This document shows, piece after piece, positions 1 through 11,659 of a DNA stretch of 64,000 nucleotides. Numbering within the stretch: position 1 is the first letter of the stretch; each line of letters starts with the position of its first letter. The translations under genes were made by a program, and so were the position numbers. The notes beneath the pieces were generated by a model. It saw nothing but the letters and a program-made list of their open reading frames with translations. It ran no database searches and was not told the origin of the DNA. The stretch comes from Sesamum alatum (lineage: Eukaryota > Streptophyta > Magnoliopsida > Lamiales > Pedaliaceae): contig JACGWO010000011.1 of assembly GCA_034509735.1 (NCBI GenBank), forward strand, positions 14,231,866-14,295,865, in the 5' to 3' direction.

Positions 1-1460
1 TTGGGACACTTTTTCTAACATTCCGAACATTCAGAATGCATTTTGAGATATAAGCGATAATTATATGATTACATCAATATTTTATAAATTAAGCAATGAG
101 CAATACATTATGATAACAATATACATGCTTTATCTAATTTTATGGTGATAACACTTAAAAGAATTTTAAGATAATCATGACCACTAGCAGGTGTAGACCT
201 CCACTTAAGTCCTCAACACTTAAAAATATGATACCAAAACCCTAAATAATCAAAGTGATAATATATATTTGGCGGTCCAGCATTGGCTGTTGACTTTGAT
301 GTGATGTCAAAATATAGTACAATCGAACCCCCAACGTAGGAACATTGGAAGCTACTAGAATTGGAGTGTACAAATGTTTGACGTTTCGCATATACAATAA
401 TAATTGGAACTCTAACAGCCAATAGAAGTTGCTAGATTGTCCCACAAGAGGCAGTCCCAGAAAGAAAGAAACCGACCAGAGCATCGAAAGTGGTTCTTTC
501 TTTCTGCAACGCACTTCACCTACTAAAACCGTGTCAAATGTGGCACTTTCACCATCCCATCTCATCATGTCCGAAAACCATATTTTATGCTTCAAGGCTA
601 AAAGCGACTTGACGAGTCATAATATAATTTATGGTCCATTCACAGAGTATCTTAATTTTTAATTAAAAGTACCAAGTATAAATATATGTGCATAATCATT
701 TTATAATAAAAAAATTCAAGTACACTTTAGAATATTAGGATTTAAACTCTATAACCGGCTATATATGTTTGCACTAATTTATCACATTCTGGTGTAGAAA
801 AAGAGATCGATGTATTTTGGACTATTTGGATAGGCGTAAGTCAAAAGTATAATGTTTTGATTGCTTGGTTGATGGTAAAACTTTAAACGGCCATAACTCT
901 TATTCAATTGGAGTTACGGAACGATCTACCAGTTTCTATTGTTGTGAGGGGCCGTCGTTTGTCACGAAATTCCATTATTTCGATCATTGTCGTGCGATTC
1001 TTTAGATTTTTTTATTTTTCAGCCAGCTTCAATTATTTTTCCTATTCTATAGTTGTTTTTTGCGCCTAATATTTTTCTAGATTATTGCTAGCATGGTGGC
1101 ACATTTTTGGGTTGACTGTTGTGGGTTTTAGAGACAGTACAAATTTTAGTCAATTTCAACTTGTTTGACCTAAACCAAGATTAGTCCTCATTTCTTTTAA
1201 ATAGCCGATAACTCTGTTAAGAGATTCATTCGGCAATAAATTGTTTTTACTTTTTTCAAGAATATTAAAGACGTGTTCTCATTATTCTTTACTTTCAATT
1301 GCTTCCGCTCTATTACATTCACTAATTTTGAGAAGTTATAAATTAATTAATACTGTTCAAAAGTTAAAAAATACAAGTGAATAATTATTAGTGATAATTT
1401 ATCTTATATCAGCCATCAAAATTTTGGTATCCAACATCCTAAAAGAACGGACCTCTTAGA
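1..1460. other. Left-edge AT-rich DNA, no gene recognised
   Basis: No coding region is supported here. The open frames between about 210 and 660 overlap on both strands, show no recognisable domain and have no splice context. The stretch at about 830-1335 looks like decayed repeat: a phrase resembling retroelement leaders near 885-940 is followed by T-rich DNA. It might be part of an old LTR, but no paired copy, terminal TG/CA or target duplication was found, so this is only a suspicion. Confidence 0.3.
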
Positions 1461-1462
1461 AA

Positions 1463-1638
1463 AAATTTTATCCGGATCAAGTTTGAGCGAACTAAACTGA
1501 TTATAGAGCATGTGTGGTTACCACTTGCTGTGTGATTGGTCACTTTTCTTGAATTGTATATCAATCACATGAAAAGTGTATTGCACTTGCCATATAATTT
1601 ATTTAAGTTCAACCAAATTAAGTTCAGACTAAAATTTC
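1463..1638. repeat. Small palindromic repeat, family P, copy 1
   Basis: About 175 bp with partly self-complementary ends. A start of the type GATCAAGTTTGrsCGAAC is mirrored by GTTCaaCCAAATTaaGTTC at the end. Related copies lie at 38421-38596 in the same orientation and at 4222-4365 inverted. All share the core phrases tGTGATTGrTCAcTTTtCTt and CAATCACATrA. It looks like a short non-autonomous DNA element. It sits about 340 bp upstream of the XTH-1 TATA box. Confidence 0.5.
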
Positions 1639-1977
1639 CCCACCTTTTCATAGTGGAGAAGTCGAATTGAGCTTTAGCTCAAATAACGAAGTTGAAACTC
1701 CAAAGATTATAACATTTTAAGTCGGAGTGAATATGGATCTTTGTATACTTTCATTACAGTTGTTAATTAATTACCAATTAATACTTACTAAAAATTAATT
1801 ACTTATTGTTATGCTTCTTAATTATTCTTATTAATGCAAGAACTTATGTAATCAATTTATTCAAAAAAAAAAAAAAAAAAAGTTTGTCTGGCTGTAACTC
1901 ACACTCCCATCAACTTCAAGCTTCAATGAAGCTTCTATAACCCTCTTCCTCCCCACGTTTCTCTGTCCTTAATTAGC

Positions 1978-1985
1978 TATAAATA
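1978..1985 (+). promoter_or_regulatory. TATA box of XTH-1
   Basis: TATAAATA lies 129 bp upstream of the XTH-1 start codon, in a pyrimidine-rich context with CT- and CCA-rich stretches downstream. Usual plant spacing would put transcription start near 2010 and give a leader of about 100 nt. A 19-nt A run at about 1864-1882 lies just upstream. Confidence 0.6.
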
Positions 1986-2113
1986 CACGTCCATTTCACC
2001 AACATTCTCCTCAAACCAAACAAAAAAACAACCTTTTTTTAAGTCAAAGATCAGCTGCTCCCAATCGAATTGGTTCTCTTTCATTACATCAAAACTTTGT
2101 AATAACTCAAGAA

Positions 2114-4009
2114 ATGGCTTCTTGCTTTCGGACAACAAAGTCAAATGATAAATTAGTCTTAGAATTCTTGCTACTTCTTCTCGTCTTAGGCTCTTGCAGC
2201 ACTCTTTCTTTTGCTGGAAACTTCAACCGAGATTTTGATATTACATGGGGAGATGGCCGGGCCAAAGTACTCAACAATGGGAAACTGCTGACTCTTGCCC
2301 TGGATAAGGCCTCTGGCTCCGGCATCCAATCCAAGAATGAGTATTTATTTGGGAAGATCGAGTTGCAACTCAAACTTGTTCCTGGAAACTCAGCCGGCAC
2401 TGTCACCGCGTACTATGTAAGTCCCTTTATTGTCATGCAGTTTCGATATTTAATTTATTACAAAATGAAGTGCTTCGCATATTTTATTTTTCGGAGGATT
2501 ACACCGCCCTCCCCTGAAGTTTGTGTAATTACACGTAAATTACATATAATTTGGACCAGCTTTCCTTGATTTATACAAATATCACCGCTTTTATCTCAAA
2601 AAAGTACACCAAATTTCAGAAGAGGGTGGTGCAATTATCTCTTTGGCTTATATATACATATATACATTATTAAATGTATAATATATATTTTATAAATACG
2701 CAAGTAATCTGAATTTTATACTTACATCTTGAGTGAAATACAAGAATTTATTGTTTGTACATGTACTATAAACTTATTTGCTTGCTTTTACACTTTCTCA
2801 AGTTAACTGTAACCGCTCGCGTGCACTACTAAGTTGTAGAAATTAATAGGAAGTTGCTTATATCTGTTCCCTTAATTAACTTAATTTAATCAATTAAACA
2901 ATAGTATTCTATATGTTTTTAATTTATTTTTAATAATAAGTTGATGAACGATTATTTTAACTGTTAGTCATGAGTGAACTGTTTGGTTCGTGCGAGGATT
3001 TTTTCCACTCCATGGAGTATTGCATACAGAGTCTTATTAAATAAACCTATATATTTCTCATACGTCTCCTAACGTAAAGAATTTTCACGATCACGGTGCA
3101 GTTGTCTTCACAAGGTCCAACGCACGACGAGATAGACTTCGAGTTCTTGGGCAACCTAAGCGGGGATCCCTACCTTGTCCACACAAATGTTTACACACAA
3201 GGCAAGGGCGACAGGGAGCAGCAGTTCTACTTATGGTTCGATCCCACCGCCGATTTCCACACATACTCCATTCTCTGGAATCCTCAGACCATCATGTAAG
3301 CTCCCAGACACAATCATTTTGTCAAAAAAAAAAATACAATTTTAACCCCGTAAATTAGGAGGAGTGACAATTTTGATCCCTCAGCAATTTTATCCTTTAA
3401 GTTTACAACTTGGAAAAACTTGCCATATCATTAATTTTTTCCTTCCAAAACTTGTGATGTTCTAATTTTCTTTTTGCCAAGTCACGAACAGGAAAAAAAA
3501 AAAAAAGAACATGTTGGATTGTCCCAATTTAGGTGTCGACATGACTGATAACGTGGAATTTTTTTACTTCTGTTCACAGTTTCTACGTAGACGGGATGCC
3601 AATCAGAGTGTTCAAGAACCTGGAATCCCGTGGAATTCCCTTCCCCAAGAACCAGGCAATGAGAGTTTACTCGAGCCTCTGGAATGCAGATGATTGGGCC
3701 ACGAGAGGCGGGCTTGTGAAGACAGACTGGAGCCAGGCGCCATTTACAATCTCGTTGAGGAACTTCAGGGCCAATGCATGTGTCTGGAAATCTGCGCAAT
3801 CTTCTTGCAGTGCGGGTAATAGTTCGTCGACGAAACCATGGTTGTCGGAGGAGCTCGATTCAGCGAGTGCATCCAGGTTGAAATGGGTGCAAGAAAATTA
3901 CATGGTTTATAACTATTGTGCTGATGCAAAACGCTATCCTCAGGGGCTTCCTCCCGAATGTACCGTCAGTACAACCAACGACAAGAACAAGAAGACTAGT
4001 AATCAATAA
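2114..4009 (+). CDS. Xyloglucan endotransglucosylase/hydrolase (XTH-1, GH16), three exons
   Basis: Exons are 2114-2416, 3102-3295 and 3580-4009, giving 308 aa. Introns are GT-AG, phase 0 then phase 2. Residues 1 to about 34 form a signal peptide with a Leu-rich core ending in SFA. The GH16 domain carries the XTH signature [10 protein letters not shown], with nucleophile E111 and acid/base E115, followed directly by the N-glycosylation site NLS (N119) typical of the family. Downstream come [22 protein letters not shown] and the XET C-terminal region with [11 protein letters not shown] and conserved cysteines (YNYC, PPEC). The enzyme is secreted to the wall, where it cuts xyloglucan and rejoins it to another chain (XET) or to water. 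The motif and C-terminus fit group I/II, near the XTH22-25 type; the exact orthologue cannot be set here. The frame is intact and looks functional. The tail after PPEC is longer than in XTH-2 and polar. Confidence 0.95.
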
Positions 4010-4151
4010 GAGAGTATATGTATGACTATTGTTCTATTGATTGTGTTGATAGTAGGTTTCTGTTTGTTTGTTTGTCGGAGAATCATGAATAATGTTGAAT
4101 GAGGATTATTATTATTTTGTAGTCAAATATTTTGAAATTCTCCATTTTTGT

Positions 4152-4157
4152 AATAAA
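4152..4157 (+). terminator. Candidate poly(A) signal of XTH-1
   Basis: AATAAA lies 143 bp after the XTH-1 stop codon in T-rich, 3'UTR-like sequence. Plant polyadenylation signals are loose, so this is a position-based inference. Confidence 0.4.
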
Positions 4158-4221
4158 GCATAAAAATTGAAGGATTACACTTTGAATATCTTGATCAACG
4201 ACGGAAGATTCTAATTTAAAT

Positions 4222-4365
4222 TGAGTAGGACCAGACTTGATGGAAATGTATGACAAGTGAAATTTCACATAATTAGTGTACAGTTCGAGAAAAGTGATCA
4301 ATCACACTTTAAATGTATTAGATTTATTATGTGATTGATTTGGTTCGATTAAACTTGATTTTTTT
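4222..4365. repeat. Palindromic repeat, family P, inverted copy
   Basis: The reverse complement matches the repeats at 1463-1638 and 38421-38596, including the CAAGTTTaatCGAACCAAAtCAATCACA end and the GATCACTTTTCTCGAAcTGTACA core. This copy lies just downstream of XTH-1, so the gene is bracketed by two oppositely oriented copies of the family. Confidence 0.5.
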
Positions 4366-4913
4366 ATGTCTTTAATATTATGCCGAGTGACCGTTTTATC
4401 TAAAGAACTTAAATCTTAGCATGGAAAAAGATTTATATTTAAGATCTTTAACAATTAGGACTTGCCATAATTATTATGGTTTTCATATTATGTAAAGTTT
4501 CACATAACTGAGTTGGGGGGAAAATGACGTGGATCTTCAATCACATTTTGGTATCGTGTTTGTGATGTGTTCTTTCTTAAAACTTAAAAATATAATTAAA
4601 TTTAACGATAATTTAAAGTGCGATGCATACAATACAAAGTATACTAGCCGTCGTGGCATGCCATTCTTACGTTTATATAATAAATAATTTTTTATTTTTA
4701 AAATATATTATAAATAAAAGTAAATATATAAACTAACATGTCACATTAAAAAAAAAAGAAAGAAAGAAAAAACTAATTTATCAATTAAGATAAAATTTAG
4801 AAAGTTGAATAAAGTAGTTATCTTATCAGTTGAGGGTTATTTTTGGTATTATAAAAAAATAGTGCGACAATATCATTAACCGCTATTTGTAAGTAAAAGA
4901 GGATATTTTTTAT
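4366..4913. other. AT-rich spacer without gene
   Basis: No coding potential. An A/GA-rich stretch lies near 4748-4770. Nothing else stands out. Confidence 0.5.
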
Positions 4914-5892
4914 AGGGTAAAATTCATTTTACCCCTGTGTTTTCAAAAAAGATTAAAAAACCACCTATGATAAATTAATTAGTAAAAAACCACCCCATGA
5001 TAAAAATAAATAGGCAAAATACCCCCTAGGGCTAGATTTGTGGTTCACGCGCCAATAATGCGCTTTTTTTTCGTTTTTGACTTATAAAATGATAAAAATG
5101 CCCTTATTTATCAACCGTTGGATATTACTTGATAAGAAATACAAATCAAAGGCCCAAATTTATTAAACCAAAATCTAACGATTCAAATTAACCTAACAAA
5201 TCTATGATTTATGTTTTCTTTTATCAAAATATGTGGCCCAAATTTTATATAATTTGAATGTATTATATAAATATATAATTTTAATTATATATATATGCAA
5301 TTAATAAATATATACTTATTTATATATATGTAATATATATATATGCAATTAAAAGATAAATAAATAATATATATATATAGATACAAACAGAAAAAAGATG
5401 GCGGCGACGTCGTCTGAAGCAATCGACGGCAGCGGCTGAAGCAATCGGAAAGGAAGGGAGAGGTGAGGGGTTGCGAGAGGGGCGGGGAAGATGACCGTAG
5501 CACCAGCAGTGGTGGCGGCTGAGACACGGGAGGGGAAAGGAGGGGAGAGGCGAGGGGTTTCGTATGATATAACTTTAAGATATATTTATTTATATTTATT
5601 TGTTTATTTGCATTTAAATTAGGATTTTTTTTAAAAAATTTAAAGAGAAAAAATCTGAATCGATTACCTTACCAATTAAGATCCTACGATTGATGATAAA
5701 GGATATAAATGTAATTGACTAATTAAAAAATTAAAAAAAAAATTGAAAACAGGCACGTATGATGCACTCATCATATCTGGCGATAAATTACCTATTTATT
5801 TTTAACATAGGAAGGTTTTTTTTTAATTAATTTATTACAGAAAATTTTTTAATTTTTTTTTAAAACACAGAGGGTAAAATGAATTTTACCCT
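4914..5892. mobile_element. Non-autonomous DNA transposon (979 bp) with G-rich cargo
   Basis: The ends are inverted repeats: AGGGTAAAATTCATTTTACC on the left is mirrored by GGTAAAATGAATTTTACCCT on the right, and the match continues into CTGTGTTTT/AAAACACAG. The flanks carry an 8-bp direct repeat TTTTTTAT (4906-4913 and 5893-5900), the size made by hAT transposases, although its simple composition weakens that point. The interior is AT-rich except for an abrupt G/GA-rich insert at about 5397-5560. No transposase is present. A similarly built element lies at 20061-20968. Confidence 0.65.
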
Positions 5893-6650
5893 TTTTTTAT
5901 ATAATAGTATGGATGACCAATATCAAACCAGCTTGGCCCTGCTCGTCAATTCACAGCAAAAAATTGGAATAAAGTGAACTATAGACAATTTAAGGTTAGT
6001 CAAAGTCCAGTACAAATCAGTCGTTTTTTAAATGTTAATGGGCTGATCTGATGAAGCTCACGCTGAGTCCTATTATGAATTGAAATTAGGAATTTCATCC
6101 CAAACGAGGCCTTGTCGGAGTTGCAAACAAACATCCCAAGTTTGCATGCCAAGCAGATTCCTACTTAAATTTTCTATTACTAGATATCGTGTCACGCAGT
6201 ATTTGCGCGCATATTTTTTAATAATATTTTTATTTTATTAAGGCTCATAATTTTATTCTTGTATATTAAAACTTTTTATTATCTTACAATCTCACAAAAA
6301 AAAATATTCGATAACTTTTTCTAATGCGTTAATTATCAATAAATATTTTACTCAAATTAAATTAGAAAACAAAAATTTTTCTCAATATTTGTTATTTCTA
6401 TTTCAATCAACAATAAGTTTAAACAAAATGAGAGTAAATTTAATTTTTTTGAGTAGATTAATTGCATGGAATTATTTTTTTTTTTAAACTTGATTGAGTA
6501 GTTAATTCAATATGAGTAGAGAAGTTGAAGGCATTGTTGGTATTATAATAATTTAGTGTAGTGGTATCAAAACTACCACTTTGAGTCTATAAACTCTCTC
6601 CCCTTTATAATAGTATAGATAATCATATTTCATCTAACACACCTAAGTCA
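5893..6650. other. Spacer without gene
   Basis: AT-rich DNA, no gene seen. Its more complex part (about 5910-6180) shows no recognised domain in any frame. Confidence 0.5.
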
Positions 6651-6962
6651 CGGTAAAATTACATTTTTAGTCTCATAAGTTAGGAAGTTCAACAATATTT
6701 AGTTTCTGCTTTACGTGATTTTTAAAATGGTGCCAAAATTATAAAAATTCGACACATGTAGTTCTTAATGGTCTCATCATATCATTAAAAATTTATGTCG
6801 AATTTTTTCAATTTTGGGACCATTTGATAATTCCCTAAAGCATATGACTAAATGTGTTGAGTTTTTTCAATTTTTAGGACAATTTTGAAAATCTCGTAAA
6901 GCATGTGACTAAAGGTTTTGAATTCCCTATTCTATGGGACTCGAGTGTAACTTCGCTCACAT
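6651..6962. repeat. Degenerate foldback MITE ('TTTTGGTCC' family)
   Basis: The left arm GGTAAAATTACATTTTTAGTCTC is mirrored imperfectly by the right arm near GGGACTCGAGTGTAAC. The interior repeats 'tttcaattttgggacca'-like phrases in both orientations. It is related in style to the palindromic elements at 19457-19922 and 34458-35324 but much more decayed. Confidence 0.4.
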
Positions 6963-7053
6963 GTCACATATATATGGATGATATCATATTTTTTTATTTT
7001 GGAATAAATTTTATACACTGACATGTGTATACTAAATAAAATAAAAAATGGAA

Positions 7054-7855
7054 GGGTTAAATACACTTTGGCCCCCTGAACTATGAGGTAACATTTACCT
7101 TAAACTAATAAATGTAATATTTACCTCCTGGTTGGACAAAATTACCCCTCATGCTTTGAATAATTCACAATATATTTTAGTATTTTGCGTAATAAATCAT
7201 CACCAAGTTATTTTCTAACTAACGAGAATTTTTAATAAGTAAAGAATTTAAATTAAAAGTGGAGTAATAAATTAATATATAACAGATACACAACAAATTC
7301 ATATATACTTTTGAAAAAGAAATTCACAATATATGTGCTTAACCAAAAGTTAAATACTTTTAGAAAAAAACAAATGAATAAATTTAATTTTATCATATTT
7401 TTAATAAAAATATATTTTAAAAAAAAGATATGTAATTACTCATTTTTATCAAGAAAAAATTAATCAGTTAGTAACTTAATGTTATTACTAAGTTAATAAA
7501 TATTTTTACATGAAAGTTTTTTTTGCATTTACTGTACTTATTCATTACTAATTTAATACAAAAAAAAACATACTTTGACTTAAGTTTTTTTGTGTATATT
7601 TATTTTGTATCTATTATATATATTAACTAATAACACCACTTTAAATTTATTCTTCACTTATTAAGAAAAAGTTGTAATTCAAAAATAATTATTTGATGAT
7701 TTAATATGCAAAATACTAAAATATATTGAAAATAATATAATTATTAAAAGTATGAGGAGTGATTTTGTCCGATCAGTGGGATAATCGTTATATTTAATAG
7801 TTTAAAAGATAAATATTGCATTAAACATAATTTAAAGGAGCAAAGTGTATTTAAT
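7054..7855. mobile_element. Non-autonomous DNA element with long inverted ends (about 800 bp)
   Basis: The left end GGGTTAAATACACTTTGGCC is mirrored by the right end near GGAGCAAAGTGTATTTAA. The correspondence continues inward, with 'GACAAAATTACCCCTCATGCTTT' matched by 'AGTATGAGGAGTGATTTTGTC'. The interior is almost pure AT and noncoding. No convincing target duplication was found. Confidence 0.55.
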
Positions 7856-8847
7856 TCAAAATAAAATAGATTTTACAATAAGAAAATTCGATCCGCACAG
7901 GTTCATTCATTACTATCGTACTGAGGGTTGAAGCTTCGAGCACGTTCACTTTTTGGGCAGTTCCTGCCGCTTTCTTGCTGCTTTTAACGTGTTATTATTA
8001 CACACAAGAAACCATCGCAAACGGTGATTTTTTTTTTCTTTTAATTTAGTATTTTATCCGATGTATCATTGCATTCACACGTGTGCCAATATATATTTCA
8101 AGTAGAAAATCATTTTAAGTGCTTTCAAAACTTTATCTTAATTCGACTACGTTGAATTTATCAGATTCGATTATGAAAGATGCAAATTGTTAGATCCTCC
8201 CATGATTAAGTAAATAAAATTATAAATGATAAGAAACAATAATTGTATTATTTGATTGTTATAAGGGCACTTCTAAGAAAGTTTAGATGGACGGATGATG
8301 TTTTAACTTAGTAATTAAAATTGAGATTCATAAACAAATTAAAAAATCATGAGTTCGAATCCAACTAAATGTGTGGATATTTTGTTTTACTCTATGTGAG
8401 TTAACGTAATTTATTTTTATAGTTTTTGCTATATTGCCGTTGATCAACCTGATCTATGTATATGTCGACGTATTGTCTAATATATTAAACTATTGATATA
8501 ATTGTTTATATATCGCCTCATGAAACCACAATCTAATTTTCAGTAGAAGATATCAATAATTAAGAGAGTTTGTTGGAAGAATCCTTACTTCAACTAGATT
8601 CGACAGTGGATCCACATCAAAATTTATACTGTATCATTCACAGATTGAATTTTTTATTGTAATTTTTATTACATCTTTAATTTCATTTAAAACGTATACA
8701 AAGCATGTATAATTTTTTTTTCAAATAAAAATTAATAATATAATCTTTATACGCGTAATGTGTATATATAAAATAAAATAAAAGATGCATAAAAATTACA
8801 ACAGAAAATTCAATTTGTATAATTGACTATGTTACACTCTTTAGATA
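7856..8847. other. Spacer with a possible tRNA-derived SINE
   Basis: No gene. At about 8290-8420 an A-box-like TAACTTAGTAA (8304-8314) is followed 38 nt later by a B-box-like GTTCGAATCC (8353-8362), the arrangement of an RNA polymerase III promoter in tRNA-derived SINEs. No clear A-tail or target duplication was found, so the SINE call is tentative. Confidence 0.35.
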
Positions 8848-8864
8848 AATATGCACTATATACT
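8848..8864. repeat. Target-site duplication of LINE-A, left copy
   Basis: A 17-bp sequence, AATATGCACTATATACT, is repeated exactly at 13012-13028. The two copies bracket LINE-A and mark its insertion limits. Confidence 0.9.
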
Positions 8865-8898
8865 TTTTTTTTTTTTTTTTGATGGGGAACTGCCATAT

Positions 8899-10591
8899 TT
8901 ATTTATTATCAGAAATATCTGCCAAGATGGCAAGGTTTACAGTTTGAGGTAGAACCTCAAATGTAATATCCGACTTAGCACATTGTGCAAGACTATGAGC
9001 AGGTATGTTTGTTGTTCTTCTAACAAGGTTCCACTCGATGCGTGGAATAGATCTTCCCAGTCCGGACGTTTCCATTAGAACTGGTGCATGTTGTGTTGGT
9101 TCAATGGACCCGCTCCCCAGGGGTTGGACGACACCAAGGCAGTCGCCTTCCATAATCACATTCTCCCACCCTAACTTTAAGACCAGTTCAACTGCCCTTC
9201 TTGCCGCTAAGGCCTCGATGTGCATGGGATCTGTGACCCCCATGAAACGTTGGAGCGCCTATCCAACACACACACCTTCCTCGTTTCTTCTGGCTATAAA
9301 CAACCCACACTCCCATTCTCCGTTCATTGCAGATACCTCCATCAAAGTTCACCTTGATCCGTTCCCTGGTTGGTCGACTCCACTTTGTAGGTGGGGTGGA
9401 CTGTGTCGCTGACTCCCTCACCGAATTCGCCTCCCGAAATGCTATCATGTATTTTCTCGCTTGTTGAATGAGCGTCTGAGGATCATCCAGTTTATGTTCC
9501 ATCAACGCCGCATTCCTAGAGTTCCATAGGGTCCAGCAGACGACTAAGAACCAACCGAATTGCGAACAATCCAGTTCACTCGCCACATACCTCATCCAGG
9601 TCTCATAGCAGCCTTTCCAGTTGGAAATGATACTCCAGGGTTAGGTCAGCCTAAAGCCCACAAAACTTTGGCAAACTCACATCCAAGCAATACATGGTGG
9701 ACATCTTCGCTACGAGCACCGCACTTACAACAGAAGTCATCCACATAAAGCCGCCTCTTGATTAGGTTTTCTGTTGTCGCCACTGCCTGCTTGCATGCTT
9801 TCCAGCCGAAAAGTTGAACTCCGTGTGGAGCATTTGCCCTCCATATAAAATCCCAATCAGTTTTCCGAGTATGCCTGCTAGATCCACCTCTCACCTTTTG
9901 TGTATCTGCCCTTGCTAGATTGTATGCCGATCGCACCGAGAAGCGGCCATTCTTCAAATAGTGCCAGACTAACATATCATCTGCAGCCCTACCAAGTGGG
10001 ATGGCTAAGCTCACCTCAACATCATCCCGAACGAAAGTAGAACATAGCAGGTCTTCATTCCATCCTCTCCCAGTCTCTCGATAAGTTCGGCAATGGTCAG
10101 TTCCTCATTAGCTTGTTCCGGCACCCTGATGGGCCTGAAAGTCGTCGCCCTTGGCAGCCATCTGTCTCTCCAAACCTTAATATTACAGCCGTTACCTACC
10201 ATCCACCTTGATCCTTGTTCTAACAAAGATCCAGTCCCAACGATGCTCTTCCATGTATATGAGGTTGTTACCCTCCTTTCTTCGCCGTCCAGAAGCTATT
10301 CTCGGGGATAATACTTTGCTTTAAAATCTGACTTAGTAGACTGTTAGTTTCCGTGGCTATTCTCCATCCCTGTTTGGCCAACAAAGCCGTGTTGAAACAA
10401 CGAAGCTCCCCTAAAATCGAGCCCACCCTGCCATTTTGACGACAAAGTAATCCTAGTCCAGCCAATGGATCCGCTTCGTCTCTCCATTCGACCCACCAGA
10501 ATTCTGCAATAATGGATCTTATAGCGTGCAGGAATTGAATCCGGTAATTGAAAGCATGACATAGCGTAAGTAGGGATAGCTTGAAGCACAT
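8899..10591 (-). pseudogene. LINE-A ORF2 C-terminus: zinc-finger region and RNase H
   Basis: Fragments in shifting frames give GSRWMVGNGCNIKVWRDRWL (about 10226-10011), then SVRSAYNLA and a zf-RVT region with CCKCGARSEDVHHVLLGC (10014-9646), then an RNase H domain. KVNFDGG supplies the first Asp and EALAARRAVELVLKLGW plus MEGDC follow in another frame (9595-8899). The RNase H removes RNA from the RNA-DNA hybrid. The breaks are frameshifts at about 10010, 9620 and 9240. Confidence 0.88.
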
Positions 10592-11656
10592 TCTTCACCA
10601 TTATAGCGCGCCCGGCTTGTGACAAGGATCGCTCCTTCCACCTATAGTTTTCTCTAAGATTTTTCTCGGTTCCCATCAAAGTGGCCTTCTTCGAGCTACC
10701 AATGACTGCTGGCAGACCAAGGTAGTTAGAGTAGCTAGCATTATTTGGTATATCCATAAGGGCTGTCAAAACAGTCCTTGTATGAGTAGGGCTGTTTCGG
10801 CTAAACGTCATAGATGATTTAGCTTTGTTGATCCTTTGTCCCGACGACAATTCGTACTTCCATAGGACCTCCTTAACACACCTAACCGCCTCCTCCATTG
10901 CTTCACAATAAATTACCGTATCATCTGCAAAAAATAGGTGGTTGATTTGTGGGGCAGACTGTACTATACGAATTCCATGGAGAGCGCCCTCGGCTTCCTT
11001 AGCTCGTAGCATACAACTCAAACCCTCTGCACACAATGAAAAAAAATAGGGTGACAGGGGTCTCCTTGCCGGAGCCTCCTTTCAGGGGTGACAGAACCAA
11101 AAATCTCACAGTTTAGAATAAGAAAAAGTAATAGAAGACACCACAGAGAGACACAAGTTGAACAACCTATCATGAAACCCAAGCTTTTTCAAGTATGCCT
11201 TTCAGAAAGGACCACTCCACTCGGTCATAAGCCTTGCTCATGTCGAGCTTTAGACCTGCAAAACACTCCTTGCCACGCTTTTTGTTTTTTTAGGTAGTGA
11301 TTCATCTCAAAAGCAATACGGATATTATCCGAAATAAGCCTGCCTGGAACAAAGGCACCCTGCATTTCAGATATGATTTTGTTCAAAAAAAGGCTTGAGC
11401 CTATTAGCGCAGAGTTTTTTTAGGCAAGTTTATACATCACATTGCAAAGGCTAATAGGACGAAATTGGGTCATATTATCAGGTCTATCACATTTCGGAAT
11501 GAGGACGATATGCGTGTAGTTAAACTTTGGCAAGAGGGAGCCATTATTAAGAAAGTCAAGCACAGAAGCAGTAACAGACGAACCAATAACGTGCCAAAAT
11601 TTCTGAAAAAATAAGGCAGGCATACCTTCCGGTCCTGGTAACTTTTCTGGATGCAT
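10344..11656 (-). pseudogene. LINE-A ORF2 reverse transcriptase core
   Basis: It starts in MHPEKLPGPEGMP and LIPKCDRPDNMTQFRPISLC (RT motifs 0-2) and continues after a disrupted stretch around 11040-11420. The catalytic FFADDTVIYCEA lies near 10920-10955, with both aspartates retained, followed by RINKAKSSMTFS and the thumb-like region. The frame changes around 11400-11040 and again near 10590. RT copies the LINE RNA at the nicked target. Confidence 0.9.
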
Positions 11657-11659
11657 TTG

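Noticed and set aside
213..662. Overlapping open frames of 69-117 codons on both strands near the left edge
   Set aside because: No domain, mutually overlapping, and nothing resembling splice sites or a promoter tied to them.
5285..5527. Pro/Ser-rich open frame on the minus strand
   Set aside because: It spans the G-rich cargo and an AT repeat of a transposon; the composition alone explains the lack of stops.
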